Source of the DNA: Antedon mediterranea
Lineage: Eukaryota; Echinodermata; Crinoidea; Comatulida; Antedonidae
Direction: 5' to 3'
Assembly (NCBI RefSeq): GCF_964355755.1
Contig: NC_092676.1
Location: 24,164,288 to 24,224,287 of the forward strand
DNA: 60,000 nt
Below are positions 12,884 to 27,800 of the stretch, in pieces. The position numbers and the translations under genes are program-made. The notes beneath the pieces are model-generated. The model ran no database searches and was not told where the DNA came from. It saw only the letters and a list, made by a program, of their open reading frames with translations. Positions within the stretch are counted from its first letter, which is position 1; every line of letters begins with the position of its first letter.

Positions 12884-15800
12884 ATGATGCATATTACTTA
12901 TACCAACCGTCAAGGCTTCTTCTTGTGGAACGAGTTATGGTAAATTCTTAATAACTAGGCTAGGCCTAGCTGCTCTATTTTATAGTTTAGGCTAGACTAG
13001 CTAGGCCAACAACTTGATACAAGTTGGCCGCCCAACAAACATTGCCTTGTCCCAGCCGGCAACACCTTATATTACGGCGTGGCTAGCCTAGGACTACAGT
13101 ACATCAGTTACAGTAGATTCAAGAGTAGGCATTTTGTAATAGAGTAGTTGGTAGGCCTAGACTTATGACAGCAGAGTATGTATTCTGTGATGTAGCCTAT
13201 AGCCTAGCTTTTCAAAACTAGTTTTGGATTTTGATTAAATTAGACCATACATCCATCATGATTAGACTAACTAGAGTTGTTTTCCTCTTTCAGTTGCCTT
13301 TCAAGAGCTCTTGGAGTAAGTATTGGGGATTTTTATTTAGCCAAAAAAAAAAAATATAATTTACAAATTAATATTATTAGGCCTACCTAGAATTCAACTC
13401 ATTCCGAGTGTTATTTTTTTAGTTTCAGGCAAATACCCTGAACAACTGTATTCCTGAGGAGACACAGAAATCTAGTAATGGAATTGGCTACAAGGTCAGT
13501 AACTATGTCAAAAATTGACCCTTTGGGCCCAGTCAATACAGCAACAATCGTAGAGCCAGTAGTGAGCGTGTGCTCTTCTCTTTTGATTTTTCTAATCCTT
13601 GATCCGCTCTGATCATATATTTGCTTGAATAATGATCTTTGGGATACACAAAATTGTTTAGTTCTAGATATTTGTTTCTAAATTTTGCTACAATTTACGT
13701 AAATTCACAAATTCAGCACTTCCACGCTATCATTAATATTACTATGATTTTAATACTACATCGTCATATATTATTTGAGTCAGCTTTCTTCCTCTTCCAA
13801 GTGGTTACTGACTGTTACTTGTTCTACACCATCTCTCCACTCCTTCCTATCTTGCACCTCCACATCATGTTCCTCCAAACCAACTTTCTTTCTTTACCAT
13901 ATCTCTTTCCACATAACTACTTTATGTTTATTTTTTGTCTTATAGGAGATTTTAAAACTGATAGAATTAAAATGTTTCAATGAAGTAGTAGACAGAACAT
14001 TCAACATGCATACAGCTGATTATAACGTCAATGTATTGAAGAAGAGTCTCAAATTATTAGACCATCATTTGCTGAGGTAAATAATCATAACACTGGTCAC
14101 TTGCGAAAATCCTAATAAAACTGGTCTCTTGCTAAAATCCTAATAATACTGGTCACTTGCTAAAATCCTAATAATACTGGTAACTTGCTAAAATACTCAT
14201 AACACTGGTCACTTGCGAAAATCCTAATAAAACTGGTCTCTTGCTAAAATCCTAATAATACTGGTAACTTGCTAAAATGCACATAACACTGGTCACTTGC
14301 TAAAAAATGCTCATAACACTGGTCACTTGCTAAAATCCTCATAACACTGGTCACTTGCTAAAATCCTTATAACACTGGTCACTTGCTAAAATGCTCATAA
14401 CACTGGTTACTTGCTAAAATCCTCATAACACTGGTCACTTGCTAAAATCCTCATAATACTGATTACTTGCTATAATCCCCATAACACTGATCACTTCCTA
14501 AAATAGTAACATTGGTAACTTGCTAAAATCCTCATAACACTGGTCACTTGCTAAAATCCTCATAACACTGGTCACTTTCTAAAATCTTAATAACACTGGT
14601 CACTTGATAATTTCCTCATAACCCTGGTCACTTGCTAAAATCCTCATAATACTGGTTATTTGATAAAGTAAATCCTCATAACACTAGACATTTGACAATT
14701 TAATTCCTCATAACACTGGTCATTTTCTAAAGTTAAATCATCAACACTGGTGATTTTTTTCTGAGGACACATTTATCATCCGACTTGCTTTTTACAGCTT
14801 TTCAGAATTGAATGATGTACGGATTGCTTTCCAAGTCTATGAGGCTGCAGACATGAGAGGTATGGTGCTGGATCAACACACACTTATGAGAACACTCAAG
14901 GTATTCATAATTATTATTCTTAACTGTACAGAATTTTATAGTTGCACTGTAGTGTACAACATTATTTAGAGCACCTTCTATCACTCTTAAGTGCCGTCTA
15001 CACTAGCAAACTAGTTTGACTAAAAAAAGTTTGATGTGCCCAAATATGGTAGTGATATGTCCATATTTATGATAATTTCCATATATGGGCATATCACTTT
15101 TTTTTGGTCACATACAGTTTGATAGTGTGAACAGAGCTTTAGATATTGTATTTCTTTAATTTTTATTTACTAAAGTGAATAAAGATTAAATACGATAACA
15201 GGTGCATGCAAGGTCAACTCCACTCAGTGGGTCACAAAAATAGATTGTATTATTTTTTTAGCACTGCTGCAATGTTTCATTTCATATCAAGTTGTCATAA
15301 ATAACAGTTGATTTTTTCACATTGACATTGAAAAAACAATTAATGTAAATTGTTATTGTTTGCTAGTTGTGTAACAGAACAGTTGCTCCACTGAAACTAA
15401 TGCATCGTGTAAAACATCTGCAGGAATCCTTTGATGAACCAGAACGGATACAGTTTTATGAGTTCCTTGATTTACTTATTCTGTGAGTATTTTGTTTGCA
15501 AGTTTTACTTTTTATATCTCTGCTTTCCCGAGTCTAAGTGGTGATGCTTGACTACCAATACCAGAGTCCAATTCTGTTCAAATTTTCCTCATGAAATAAC
15601 ATCTTCCACAGAAAAGAGAACATTGTTTATTTCTTTCATCTTTTTTAAAATACATTGCACGTGATTAATAAATATAATTAATATTGTATAATGCTATAGA
15701 ACCGACATTATTACTTTTTTTGTGTTAAATTCATTCCTTTAACCGTAACATTCTTTTTATTTCTTTCCCATTAGCATTGTTTGTATGCATATTTTCTATC

Positions 15801-18800
15801 TAATTTGTTTAATCATATTGACATTGTTTTCTATCTCTTAACTAAAGAAATTGTTTATGTACCAGAAAAGAGTAGATTAGAACAACTTCTTGGCTGGATT
15901 ATAATAACATATATTTTGAAATTATTTTCTATAGGTGTGACCTAATCCCAGATGTAAATGTTGGCCATAAAGACAGTTCTCTTGAGAAAACCAAACAAGA
16001 ACTTTATGAGGTATATGTGATAGCTTTATAAGTAGTCCTGTAGTACAGACTTTTTTATCCTTTCATAACTAACTAACACAACTTGGGACCTATGAGTTTT
16101 ATTTTTCTCTTGTTCATTTTTATTTATTTTCATACAACTTGAGAGATGTGCCAACTTGATTTATTTATCTTTTTGAAGCTCAGTAGAAATAATGCACAGT
16201 GGAACATCATCTGTACTATTGGAAACCATAAATGAACCTAAATTAAATACTGTAATTTATGCCTTATGGGATGCTTGTTGAATTTTTTTTAGCTTGTCGA
16301 CATAAAGGATGTCTGTACGACCTTAGATGAGAAGATTGAAGGTCAATTAAACTCTATGTTCATGCGCACAGAAAGAGATTATGGCAAGGAACATTTCGGG
16401 GATAAGCGAATTCCTCGGGAATCTGCAGTTGAAACAAGTGAGAGAAAAAAAAGGGTAATCTTGAATTTCAATCTTTAATAGTGTATGTAGTAATAATAAA
16501 GTAATGTAGTACAGAAATATAGAGATTCCAAGCAATGACGTCACAAATTTCATTTATTTCAGCATCATCAAAACAATTAAAGATAAAATACAATGATTAT
16601 ATATACAGGAACCAAAGATCAAAACATCAAAAGCATAGAATAAAGTGATGCCAAGGATAGCCCATGAAAGTCCTCGAAGGACTCGTTTCGAATGTGGTCT
16701 TTTGGAAGAAAAAAGTCAACAAAACAAAAAACCTATCTAAATTCTTTTTTTTTCTCTTTTGTGGTGGGAAACCCACATTTATTTCAAAATTTATCTATTT
16801 AAATTCTAATGCATAGCTATAGTAGTGGGCTAATTGAAGACTCTAGTAGGTATCATAGGTGAAGTAAGGTTTTAAACTACATCTGAGTGGGCTTTCCGGT
16901 GATGATACCCTCACTGGTAGTCCTTTTGACTGCTGAGTGAGAATTTACATGTTCACCCTGCTGCAAAAACTTAACTGAACTCATGGGAACTTGTGTATTT
17001 AGGATTTATCTGCTTGCCATTTCTTAACTTGGTAATCTTCCATTTGTTTTTGCACAGGTTCGACATCATGGTACGCGTTACAAAGATCTTCAGAGTCACA
17101 TAAATAATTCTACAAGAAGAGTACAACGAATCAAGGCCGGTTATGTCCGAGAACGACCGGAATCTGCTCCGTCCTTTGAACCATCTGAACGACCACACAC
17201 AGTTGACCAGGTATGATGACAGGAGATTTCTATATATAACTCTGTGGCACTTTCTCACAGAATCGTGTGCCAGGAATATACAGGGGAATATACTGCATGC
17301 ATGAAAAGGGCTTGTGAGACGGTACTTGAGTACTAACGCTAACCCATTATTCCAAGAATGGACACTCCTAAAAAGTAAAATGGAACAGTCCAACTAAAGC
17401 CATCATCCTTGTGTTATGATTTAAGAATAGGAAAGAGGATATTGGTATAAAGTAGAACAGTTTCATTTACTTTCTGAAGCTCTGTCTACACTATCCAACT
17501 TTATGTGACAAAAGAATATGATGTGCCCATATATGGACATGATGATGTCATATCACTACCATGTTTGGGCATATCACTACCATATTTGTGCACATCACAC
17601 ATTTTTGTCAAACTATTTTGATAGTGTAGAAAGAGATTTAGAAGATTGTGGGGCATAAATTCCAAGGGGGAAAAAATAGCATAGAGTGTATGACGGGTAT
17701 CTTATTTATAGAACACCAGACCTGTATACGTGTTGTGTCATTGCGCCATTTTGGTTTGTTATTATAATACAACTGACTAGTAACTGTACTCTGATTAATG
17801 AAGCAATTTAATGAATACAGGAGGTAAAGTCTCAAAGAAAATACATGTAATCTAACCTCTGACCTTTTGAATAACAACCTTTGTCATCTTATGACCTCCA
17901 TGTGCAGTTTGGTGCAGTGACACAATGTTATTTAAAACAATAATCTATATAGCACCCTTTTACAATAACATAGGTAACAATGTGTTTATTTTATATGTAC
18001 TGGAATAAAAACTTCCGTCGACCTCTGACACTAAAATAATAACCCATGTTAGTCTATTCTCATTTTCTTACATGATAGCTGTTTTCATAAAATAATGATT
18101 ACAGAGCCCTCTATTATTAAACAAATGTAGGTAATAATACAACAGAATTCCATGAGTTAAAAGGACACATCAAAATGGCAAAACCATCCAACCAACCAAG
18201 TTGCCTTAATATGAGGTTTGATTGTACTAATAATATTAAAATAATTGCACTGTTTTGTTACTAATATCTTTTCGATCATGCTGTTTATCATTCACTAAAA
18301 TTTTTTCAATCTTTTCTCTCTTTTTTTTCCGGTAAATGTTTGTTGTGCTGTGTTTTTACCCAGATTGTGCATAACACATTCTCCAGAGCGGGTGTGTGCC
18401 TGCGTCTTCGACCCTTTTCAGCTCCTGAATTGTGTGTCAAGGAACCAGTGGTACATTCTGTCAAAGAGAAGGTTATTACTAATTATCACTAGACTATATT
18501 TTATTTAAGTACCAGCTGTTTCCACTTAACCATGTTTGATAGTCTACACTATCAAACTAGTTTGACCAAAAAGTGTGATGTGCCTAATTATGGTAGTGAT
18601 ACTGTATGGCATCATCATATTTTGTGTCAAACTAGTTTGATGGGGTATACAGAGCTTTAGGCAAAATGTGGCATCAGTATTACTATTATGTTTAACTGTG
18701 TGACCTTTGATACAGAATCACATGTGATACTACTATGTGACGCTGTATTTCATCAATTGCATATGATACTGTGCAAATTATAGATTTATGTACTGAGAAC

Positions 18801-21800
18801 AGTAACACCACATATTTCAGAAAGACATAATTGACAATATGGAGAAACATCCGCAAGCAATATTATAATAATACTTTTAATTCTCCTTATGGTTGTAAAT
18901 CTTATGAAATCCTAACTTGAAAATCATGCACATTTTTTCATATCATGTTACATACTAAATTGCAGCTACTTATGTACACATTTAATGTACTTTATTATGT
19001 TAATTCCATAGAGTGTATCAACAACATTGAATCCTTGCCGTGACCCGAGAGCCATACTATTTGAGACGTATCTTGAACATTATAAAAATCGTAAAGGTAA
19101 CTATTTCTAATTAACATTATCATTCCTATGGGGCTTTTACCGTGATCAAATCAGAACACTCGTTTTGTATGCATGTGCAACAGAGATCAACTTGATATTC
19201 CATCGTCTTAAAACAAATCCGCTGAAAACATGCTTGCCCATTTAAGTGATAGAGAGCTTTTGATATTGCAACTACCTAAGGCATAATATCGTGGTACTAT
19301 GCAAATATATAGTTTTTTTGTCAAATTTTGCAATCACAACCAAACTTCATTTATTCATAGTTAAGCACAGTAAAATATAGTACATTGTTTGGAATTATTT
19401 TGTTTGTTCAAAGTTTACATTATTAGTTAAAATTTGGTAAAATACAGATAAAATTCATCATTTAAAATACAAAAATATATAAATAATATCGTTTAAAAAA
19501 AACAAGCAAGATTAGTGTGTTTAATGGTATAGCATAAAATAATCAGTGTTTCCCATTGAATCTTTTTTTGGGGTGTACGGTCATTTGGAAAACACAAAAT
19601 TTATTTTAAAAAGCTGGATGGCATAAATGTACAATTTACATAAGTCATAGGTTTTTGTAAATCAAAATCTCCCTAATACCTCGAGACAATATTCTTGTGT
19701 TTACTTTCTAAATGTGATAACGTTTAGTATAGTATTATTTATTTCATTTCTTTATTCGAATTCAAAACAAAATAGCATTGAAAAACAGTATAGGAATGAA
19801 TTCAGGGTAGCACAAAAAAGTAACCAATGGTCAAACCTATTTCCATTGTGGCACTTTGCATTGTGTAAGATACATTGAATTATTTATATTATAAACCTAC
19901 CGTTAATAACAGATTTTTTAATTAATAAATTTAAATAGATGATTTCCCTTCAAGAGGTACAGTAGTCTTCCACTATGGTGAGACTTCTGTCTATTTCCTC
20001 GTCTGGTATTCATGCATATAACCTCTTGATTCTGTCAGAATCTTTATTTATTTCTTTATTTATTTATTTATTCTTATCTTAGTACTATTTGTCCGTCAAT
20101 TATCTTGATATCAATTTCATCTAACTAAGTCAATTTTTCAGAGTATATTCCTTATGGCCAGGAATCGATGAGGTTATGTTTTCACGGTGCGCAATCAAAC
20201 ATTACGCGGTCTACGCGCGATTTAACGAAATCACATTTGTAATCATCTTCACAAGCATGAATCACTTTTAAACAAAATTTGGTACTCATAAATTTCAGGT
20301 CATATTTCATCATATGGCAATACAATTACGTGCGTAGCGCATATAACGCATGCGTACGCGCGCTTAAAATGTTCAAAATTTTCAGAATTTATTTTCGATG
20401 AAATTAGAGTATGTTTCAGGCAATTTTAAGCGTTTAAAAATTGCCATAAGTGCGCAGATTTTTGCACGCGCACTGCGCGTCAAACTTTATTGCGCACTGT
20501 TTTTGTCCGATTACTGTTGTATAACCTTTCTTTAACAATATCATCATATTGTATTAACTTTTCAACGCGAAACAGCGTTATACGAGCACGTCAAAAGTGA
20601 CAGGCTACGCACGTGTAAGTTAACAAAATGGTGAAAATAGGCTAAATTTTTAAATTAATATATATCATTAGAATGCTCGGGAACACCAATTTTTTATTTC
20701 ATTTTCTTGAAGTGTATGTATCGTATGTATGATTTATTATGAAATTAAGAGAACAAAAGTTGATTAAGTCATCATTAATGGCATATTAAATTTACAAAAA
20801 TTAATTTCGACAATCAAACAAATTATAACATTTTCTTAGGCCGAAATAACAAACTTAACATTAACTTTCTTCCCTAAGAAGTTCATATATTAAAGTTAAA
20901 AGTATATAGTTTGACAGTGCATCATTTTTAAAAATCTTTAGGCCTAAAGATGTCATCATAGTAAAACATTATAATTCATTGCGGTATGTAATAATCTATC
21001 TGCACCAAAGTGGTTACTGCATAGTAAATACACGGAGGAATATTTCCATAATTTTTAGTCAGTTGTGTATGGCTCGGTGGTCTTTGCTCGTGTCTATAGC
21101 ATTCAAGGTACCGAGTTCGAGTCTCACCTTGGGAAACGAAACGAAATAAGATTTTTTTTATTACCCGTATTGTTTGTTCAATTGTATTTCTTAGTGTATA
21201 GATTATACAGATGATTTATAATGAAATTTATTTTATAAATGTGGTTTATGACATTATATACGCAGAAGGATCTTTGATCGGATTATGATACCGGCTATTG
21301 TATTTGCGTTAGCAAGATCCTATCATATATTATAAATAATAATAAAGATTCTGAGAAAATCAACCAATCAAAATATCTTAAATCAATCAATTATCTTTAT
21401 TTAAATCAATGCATATAACCTATAATTCGTCATAGTGACGAATTAAATCTAGTTGTTCATTAGTTTCGTATCTGCTGCCAAAATGGAGGACCAGTTACAG
21501 CATAAACAAGCCCTTTAGACATAGACTTAAATTTAGATTTAAATCTATAATTTGTTTCAATCGTAAATTGCCCACATAAATTATTATTAGTACTGTAGTA
21601 CATTCACTCATGACATATATACTATTAAATGTGACTTTATCACTCATAAACTAATTCTATAAATCAACCCCAAAGGTATAAATCATAAATTCCAATATTC
21701 ATTTTCATTTCTGCTTATTTCAGACTTCATATACACAGTACATAATCAACACAAGTTACTCAACAGTTTTACATTTAAAACAAATTTTCTGAAGATTTAT

Positions 21801-24800
21801 TTCAGCTAGAAAATTGATGTTAACAGAACGCACTCGTGGGTGTAAGCTTAACTTAATTCTTCGGAATAAAGCTATTTTCTCATAAATTACATTTTTATTA
21901 ACAAAAAGTGTTTCTGGGCTGGCATAATAATTTCCTCAGCGCATTGTTATAGCACATCTGAGTCTATTTACCAAGGAAACTCTGTATGGGGACCAGAGGG
22001 TAAGACCAATAGACACTCAGTGTGAGCAAAACAAAAAACATTTAACTGTGTCAGAACATTTAATGAAAGTATTTATTTTATTGGGAACAACAATTTGATT
22101 ATTCTGAAAGTAAAAAATGCCACGTATTTGAGCTAGGGGAAACATACACACAGCATCTCTCCAAGTTGTTGGTTACATGAACTTCAACCTAGATTTTTAT
22201 TATTTTGCACATTTAGATCTACACTTCACTGAGGTTAAACAAAATTCTTTTTTTTTTATAAATAAAAATAAAATTTCATTTTAACTATCAATCGCTCAGT
22301 GTTTTCTTTTAACAAATTTTGTACGTGGGCGGCCGTCGAGAACCATGTCATTTCCCATGGCCTTTTAAGATTTTCTTGCTACCTGTATTTTATGTAGCCA
22401 CTCGTATCACTCCAGTTGTTCACTAATTGTGTACAGTAAATTTAGTCCTCTGCTGCCAGAATACATTTTAATAATCATGATTTTTTCCCGTCTACAGTAG
22501 ATGCTTAAAATCAAAGCAAGAGTCATTATGCCACCTCAATTTTTTTTTTTTAATCACGTCACAGATTTTGCTTGAATTGAACATGACAAATTCAATGCTC
22601 CATATCTCTTGAACCGAGAGTCTGATTAAGCTAAAAATTGGAACTTCGACATTTAACTTAAGGGAAATGAGGTGTGAAAAAAGGAAGTTAAAAAATGCTA
22701 TTAGAATAGTAGTAGCATCTAAACAAAATGGTGTTAAATTCTAAATTTATCCTACACTATTAAGGCCTTCATTAGCAAATATAATGCACTGCAGAACCAC
22801 AGTTAAAGGGACTTATTTAGCATATTTATTTGAATACGGTAAACACCCCACACTTTGAATAAATGCACCCCTCGATTAAATCAATAAATACATTTTTACT
22901 GTATTTTATAAATTATTGATATTAATTGTGTTGTATTTTTTCATATCCAGGGGGTATTTTTTGATTATACATGTTAACTTATTTCACGCAAAAGAACAAA
23001 TCCCAACCTAATAAATGGCTTCCTCGAATAAACGCTCCTCTAAAAACCCTCCTGAACAATAAACACCCGGAGCGTTTCTTCGAATAAATACAGTATTCCA
23101 ATTTTGAATTGCGAAAGCTTATTACAAACACCACATACAACCTTGTCTGATTACCTTAAATCATTTTATGTCGTTAATAGCAAATTCTGATTTACATTGC
23201 CATTAAACAAGTTTCAATCAACACACAAGCACACCGACGGTGCCTGTATATCATGTTTTAAAAGAAAGTCTATTTGTAATAGTCTGGCTATTGTCAGCAA
23301 AAGTAGGGCTACTATTGAAAAGGTCTACATATTTTTGTAAGTTTTTTACATTCTGTGTTGCAAACAATTGTGTCATGGAATCGATTAAATTTAATTATTT
23401 TCCTTTTGTATCATAACAGCTATAGCAGTTTTATAAAAATAACATATAAAACACATGAAGAGATAAAAAAACTGAAAACTAAACTAATTTATCCATCCTG
23501 TAATTGGCAAGTTTAATTGTGCTCACTGTTGGATGCGTATGAAATTTAAAAAAAATATATATATAGCATCAGCATTTTAATAGCAATAATTAAATACATA
23601 CAAAATAATAAACGTTCTTTTTAATATAATAATATAAAACTGTATTTCTCAAAAATAAAATGCATAGCAAAAACATATATACATATATGAGTATTATAAT
23701 AAATCTACTCTAAAAGATGTCAGACCAGCTGATGTACAAATTTGAATTTAAAAGCAATTTATTAAACACAGTTTAGGTGAAGAAAATTAATGAAAAAAGA
23801 AAAAAAAAAATATTTGTATCCGTTTCCATTTATTAATAATTATACATCTTGAATAAAATGAAAACTTTACAATAATTGTCAACATTATAATTTGTTTTAT
23901 GCTGTAGATCAAAACAGATCTAATCACATTATTTTAATTTATGTATAGCGCATGCTTGCTTATATGCGCTATATAAGAATGAACTATTATTATTATTATT
24001 TTTTAAACTGTACGTCCATAATTTATATTATTACAATTTTTGTCACAAATATTTTTTATTCAAAACCTTTTTCCTCTGTCATAATAAAGTGACTCGCATC
24101 ATTTGAGACAAAATTATTTGTCATCTGTTTAACAAATATATATATATATATATATTTATAATAAACGTTAATCTGACTTTGTAAGATACATTTCGTGAAT
24201 TAAAGGCTAGTCAAAATTTGATAATGGATATAAGATTAAAGAGACCTTAATTGTCGCGTCTTTTGTTTACGTGGCAATGAAAAACTTAGCTTATAGCTAT
24301 AAATGTTGGATTCGTTCGTTTTTGTGATAAACATTCATTCACTACTAAAATCCATCATTGTTCACACTTAAGTAATAAAGTGTTGGCCTGTAGTGTTAAA
24401 TGTTCATTATTACTGAAGAGACCTTAGTTACTGTAGTTAAGTCTGCTATCTATTTTGTTCACCATAGCTACATAGTACATACATACATAGTATCTTGTCA
24501 TATGAGTGGAGTTGTGGCTTGGTGGTTATGATGCTTGGCTACCACTCCAGTCCTGTCACATGTCAGGATTTTTTTCTAAGGACAATATTACAACTCCACT
24601 CCCAAAGACCAAAGACAAAAAAAAAGTTTTTCCTATTCATATTAGTAATAATAATGGTAGTCTTATATAGCACCTAATACAATGTTTCTACACGCTTTAC
24701 TCTAAAAAATGATCATAAAATATCCTAAGATAAGGTAGTGCAACTACATACATAGTAACTTGTTACACTTGTACCAAAGAATATATATCACAAGAATGAG

Positions 24801-27800
24801 TATTCCGCGATTTTTGCATGAGAAATTTGTAACAGAGAGCTCCAGAGAGTGATGCCCGCCCTCACAAGGGCGGATGTATACATACTAAATAAGACTTGAT
24901 TTAATAGATATTATACATGTCACATTAAATAGAATTATGATAATATATTTCGCAATTGTAAACTATTTTATAATGCATATTTTTTAACAAACTAGTGTAC
25001 ATTCACTTTTACAGACAATTATTTACTAATACTAACATGCTAAATTAGTTCACAAAAAAGGCCAAACACAGCAACACCAAAATCAACAAATCGTTACTCA
25101 GCACTGGCCTATTCTTTACCATTGCCGCGTACTACTCTACGCCCGGTAAATTAAGTATTGTTTTTATGATATAAATTAGTATAAAATACATGTTATTAAT
25201 AGGATAAAATGTTAAATGTCATTAACATTTATTTGTTTTACCAGAAACAAGTTAAATATAGGAATATTATTAAACTATCCTTCGTGAAAACGCGTAAACA
25301 CCAACACGCCCGGTCACGCTATCGCAGCGCCCGGTTGATAAAGCGAACTGTTTATACGGCAGTTTTTACTAAATAAATTGAATAAAACGAATAATTAAAT
25401 ATCCTAATAGCATTTAACATGATGTTGGCATGTAGTTGATAACATTTTTTATCATGAAAATACTACCGGTGGTCCAGCCTTTGATTAGTGAAATATTCTT
25501 TGCTTGTACCCTTTTCACATCTGCAAAATGTAACAACTTGTAACCAGGTTTGCATAGTGTGAATACTATTTTGTGGAAAAAACGACCTCTCATCAGTGTG
25601 ACCTCTGTGAAATCTCGGGAGAAAAACACATTGATGAGAGGACTGTTTTTGTTTCGAGATGTTCAGAGTTCTTACTGCGCGGATGTATTACCCTGGTATT
25701 AAACTGACTAATCATAGTAATCAGATTTCTCAGGGTTCTGCGAGAGTTGGATTCGAACCACGATCTTATGATCAGTAGTCCAATGTCCAACACACTGAGC
25801 CACACGTCGTCTAAATACATTACAGTATAATATGCAAACACCTTCCAAGTTGTATGTTTTACATTTTCTATTTTTATCTTTTATTTATGTATAATGTATA
25901 ATTATTGATGATGTACATATTTATTATATTGTAAGAATGAAACTTAATATATATATATAAAAAAATCAAATACGAAAAGAAACAAAAACAGCAATTTCGG
26001 TTGCAAAGAAACATTTCAAATACAATGATATTTATATCAATGTACTGAAATGGAAATAAAGGTGAGTGTATCTCAGAAAAGAAAAAAAAAAACTCTAATA
26101 ATGATTGAATGATAGCATGGGCATTTGAGATGGACAACTTCATTAAGTTCATTCAAAGTTCCACTTAAACAACATTTTTGTAAAGGAATAAAGTGTCCCT
26201 ACTGAACTAAATGAGTGATTTCTGTAGAAACATTTGTGATAGTGAAGATTGCTTTGCCAGTATCGTTACATTTAACATTTAGATGAAGACATTGTTAAGT
26301 GACTTATTTATTGCGGCATGTTTGTCTTGATTTTGGAAATTGTCTAGTATTGTTAAGAGAAAATCTTAGGTTTGTTAACCTTTACTTAGCTGACCACAGA
26401 CCAACTCTAAAAATGACAGAATAAAAATTACTCTATTAAGCTGAGTTTGATTATAGGCCAATTTCTCCCTATGTTTCTCTCTCACAATTTATGATTACCT
26501 CTAAAAATGACAGGATAAAAATTACTCTTATAAGCTTAGTTTGTGTTGACTATATAGGCCAATTTCTCCCTGTGTTTCTTTCTCACAATTCATGATTACC
26601 TCTAAAAATGACAGGATAAAAATTACTCTTTTAAACTGAGTTTACGTTGACTATAGGCCAATTCCTCTTTGTGTTTCTCTTTCACAAATTACGATTACCT
26701 CTAAAAATGGCTGAATAAAAATTACTCTTTTAAGCTGATTTTGTGTTGACTATAGACCAATTCTTCCTTGTGTTTCTTTCTCACAATTCATGAATACAGT
26801 ACTTCTAAAAATTACTGAATACAAATTACTCTTTTAAGCGAAGTTTGTGTTGACTAAATAGGTCAATTTCTCCCTGTGTTTTTTTTTCTCACAATTTATG
26901 ATTACCTCTAAAATAGTAGGATAAAAATTACTCTTTTAAGCTGAGTTTGTGCTGACTATAGGCCAATTCCTCCTTGTGTTTCTCACAATTTATGATTACA
27001 GCTCTAAAAATGACTAGATCAAAATTACTCGTTTAAGCTTGTGTTGACTACAATTCATTTTCTCTAAAAATCACAGACTAAATGTTTCTCGCTTTCATAG
27101 AAAAATTGGATTAAAGACTCTCTGCAGTGGCATTAAGAAAACGCCAACTTAAGAATAGTCCCTCAATCCTCTTAAAATTGCTGACTAAAGGCTTTCTCTC
27201 CTTCGATTAAACAAAAGTTTCTGGAATAAAATAATTACACATTCCTTAACACCTCATTTTAAAATTCACTGACATATTGAGTTATACTGTCTTTACATCA
27301 ACTTGTTTATTGTGTTTTCTGTAGCAGGTCATCATCAGTAAAGAAACAAAACTGACTGCTACACCTGATTAACCTATTTCATTAACTTAGATGTAAGATG
27401 ACAAATTCGCAGGCAATGAAATGTGTTACGATGTGCTTTAACTGGCCTAACTTTGCCCTACTGAACATGAATTATTTTATTTATAGCATTTCTCAATCAC
27501 ACATTTCTTTTAAGGATAATAATTCACTTCACCAACGCTACTACATTATGTGTGTGTCAAGTCGGTATAACCAATCATTTAACTTTACCAGTGATGCGGG
27601 ATAATTTTTGGTCAAATATCAATTCTTGGTTGATAGCATAAGACGTGATAAAATAAGAAAGGCTTCTGTGTCAAAATTGACCGTAACAAATCCAAACATG
27701 CTTCACATTTTAATGTATTTATCATGTTGCATTTTTTTTCATTTTAAAGAGCTTTTCTGGAATGTATAATTGGTCACTATCAATAATTTAATGTCTATCC

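Noticed and set aside
13639-13983. 114-codon ORF before exon 4 of the 14-exon gene
   Set aside because: It runs through intron sequence and reads the exon at 13946 in a different frame from the one that joins its neighbours.
14085-14752. Possible CRISPR-like array
   Set aside because: Units abut without unique spacers; it is a minisatellite in a eukaryotic intron.
16971-17393. 140-codon minus-strand ORF
   Set aside because: Antisense shadow of exon 17058-17210 of the 14-exon gene; the peptide resembles nothing and no splice context supports it.
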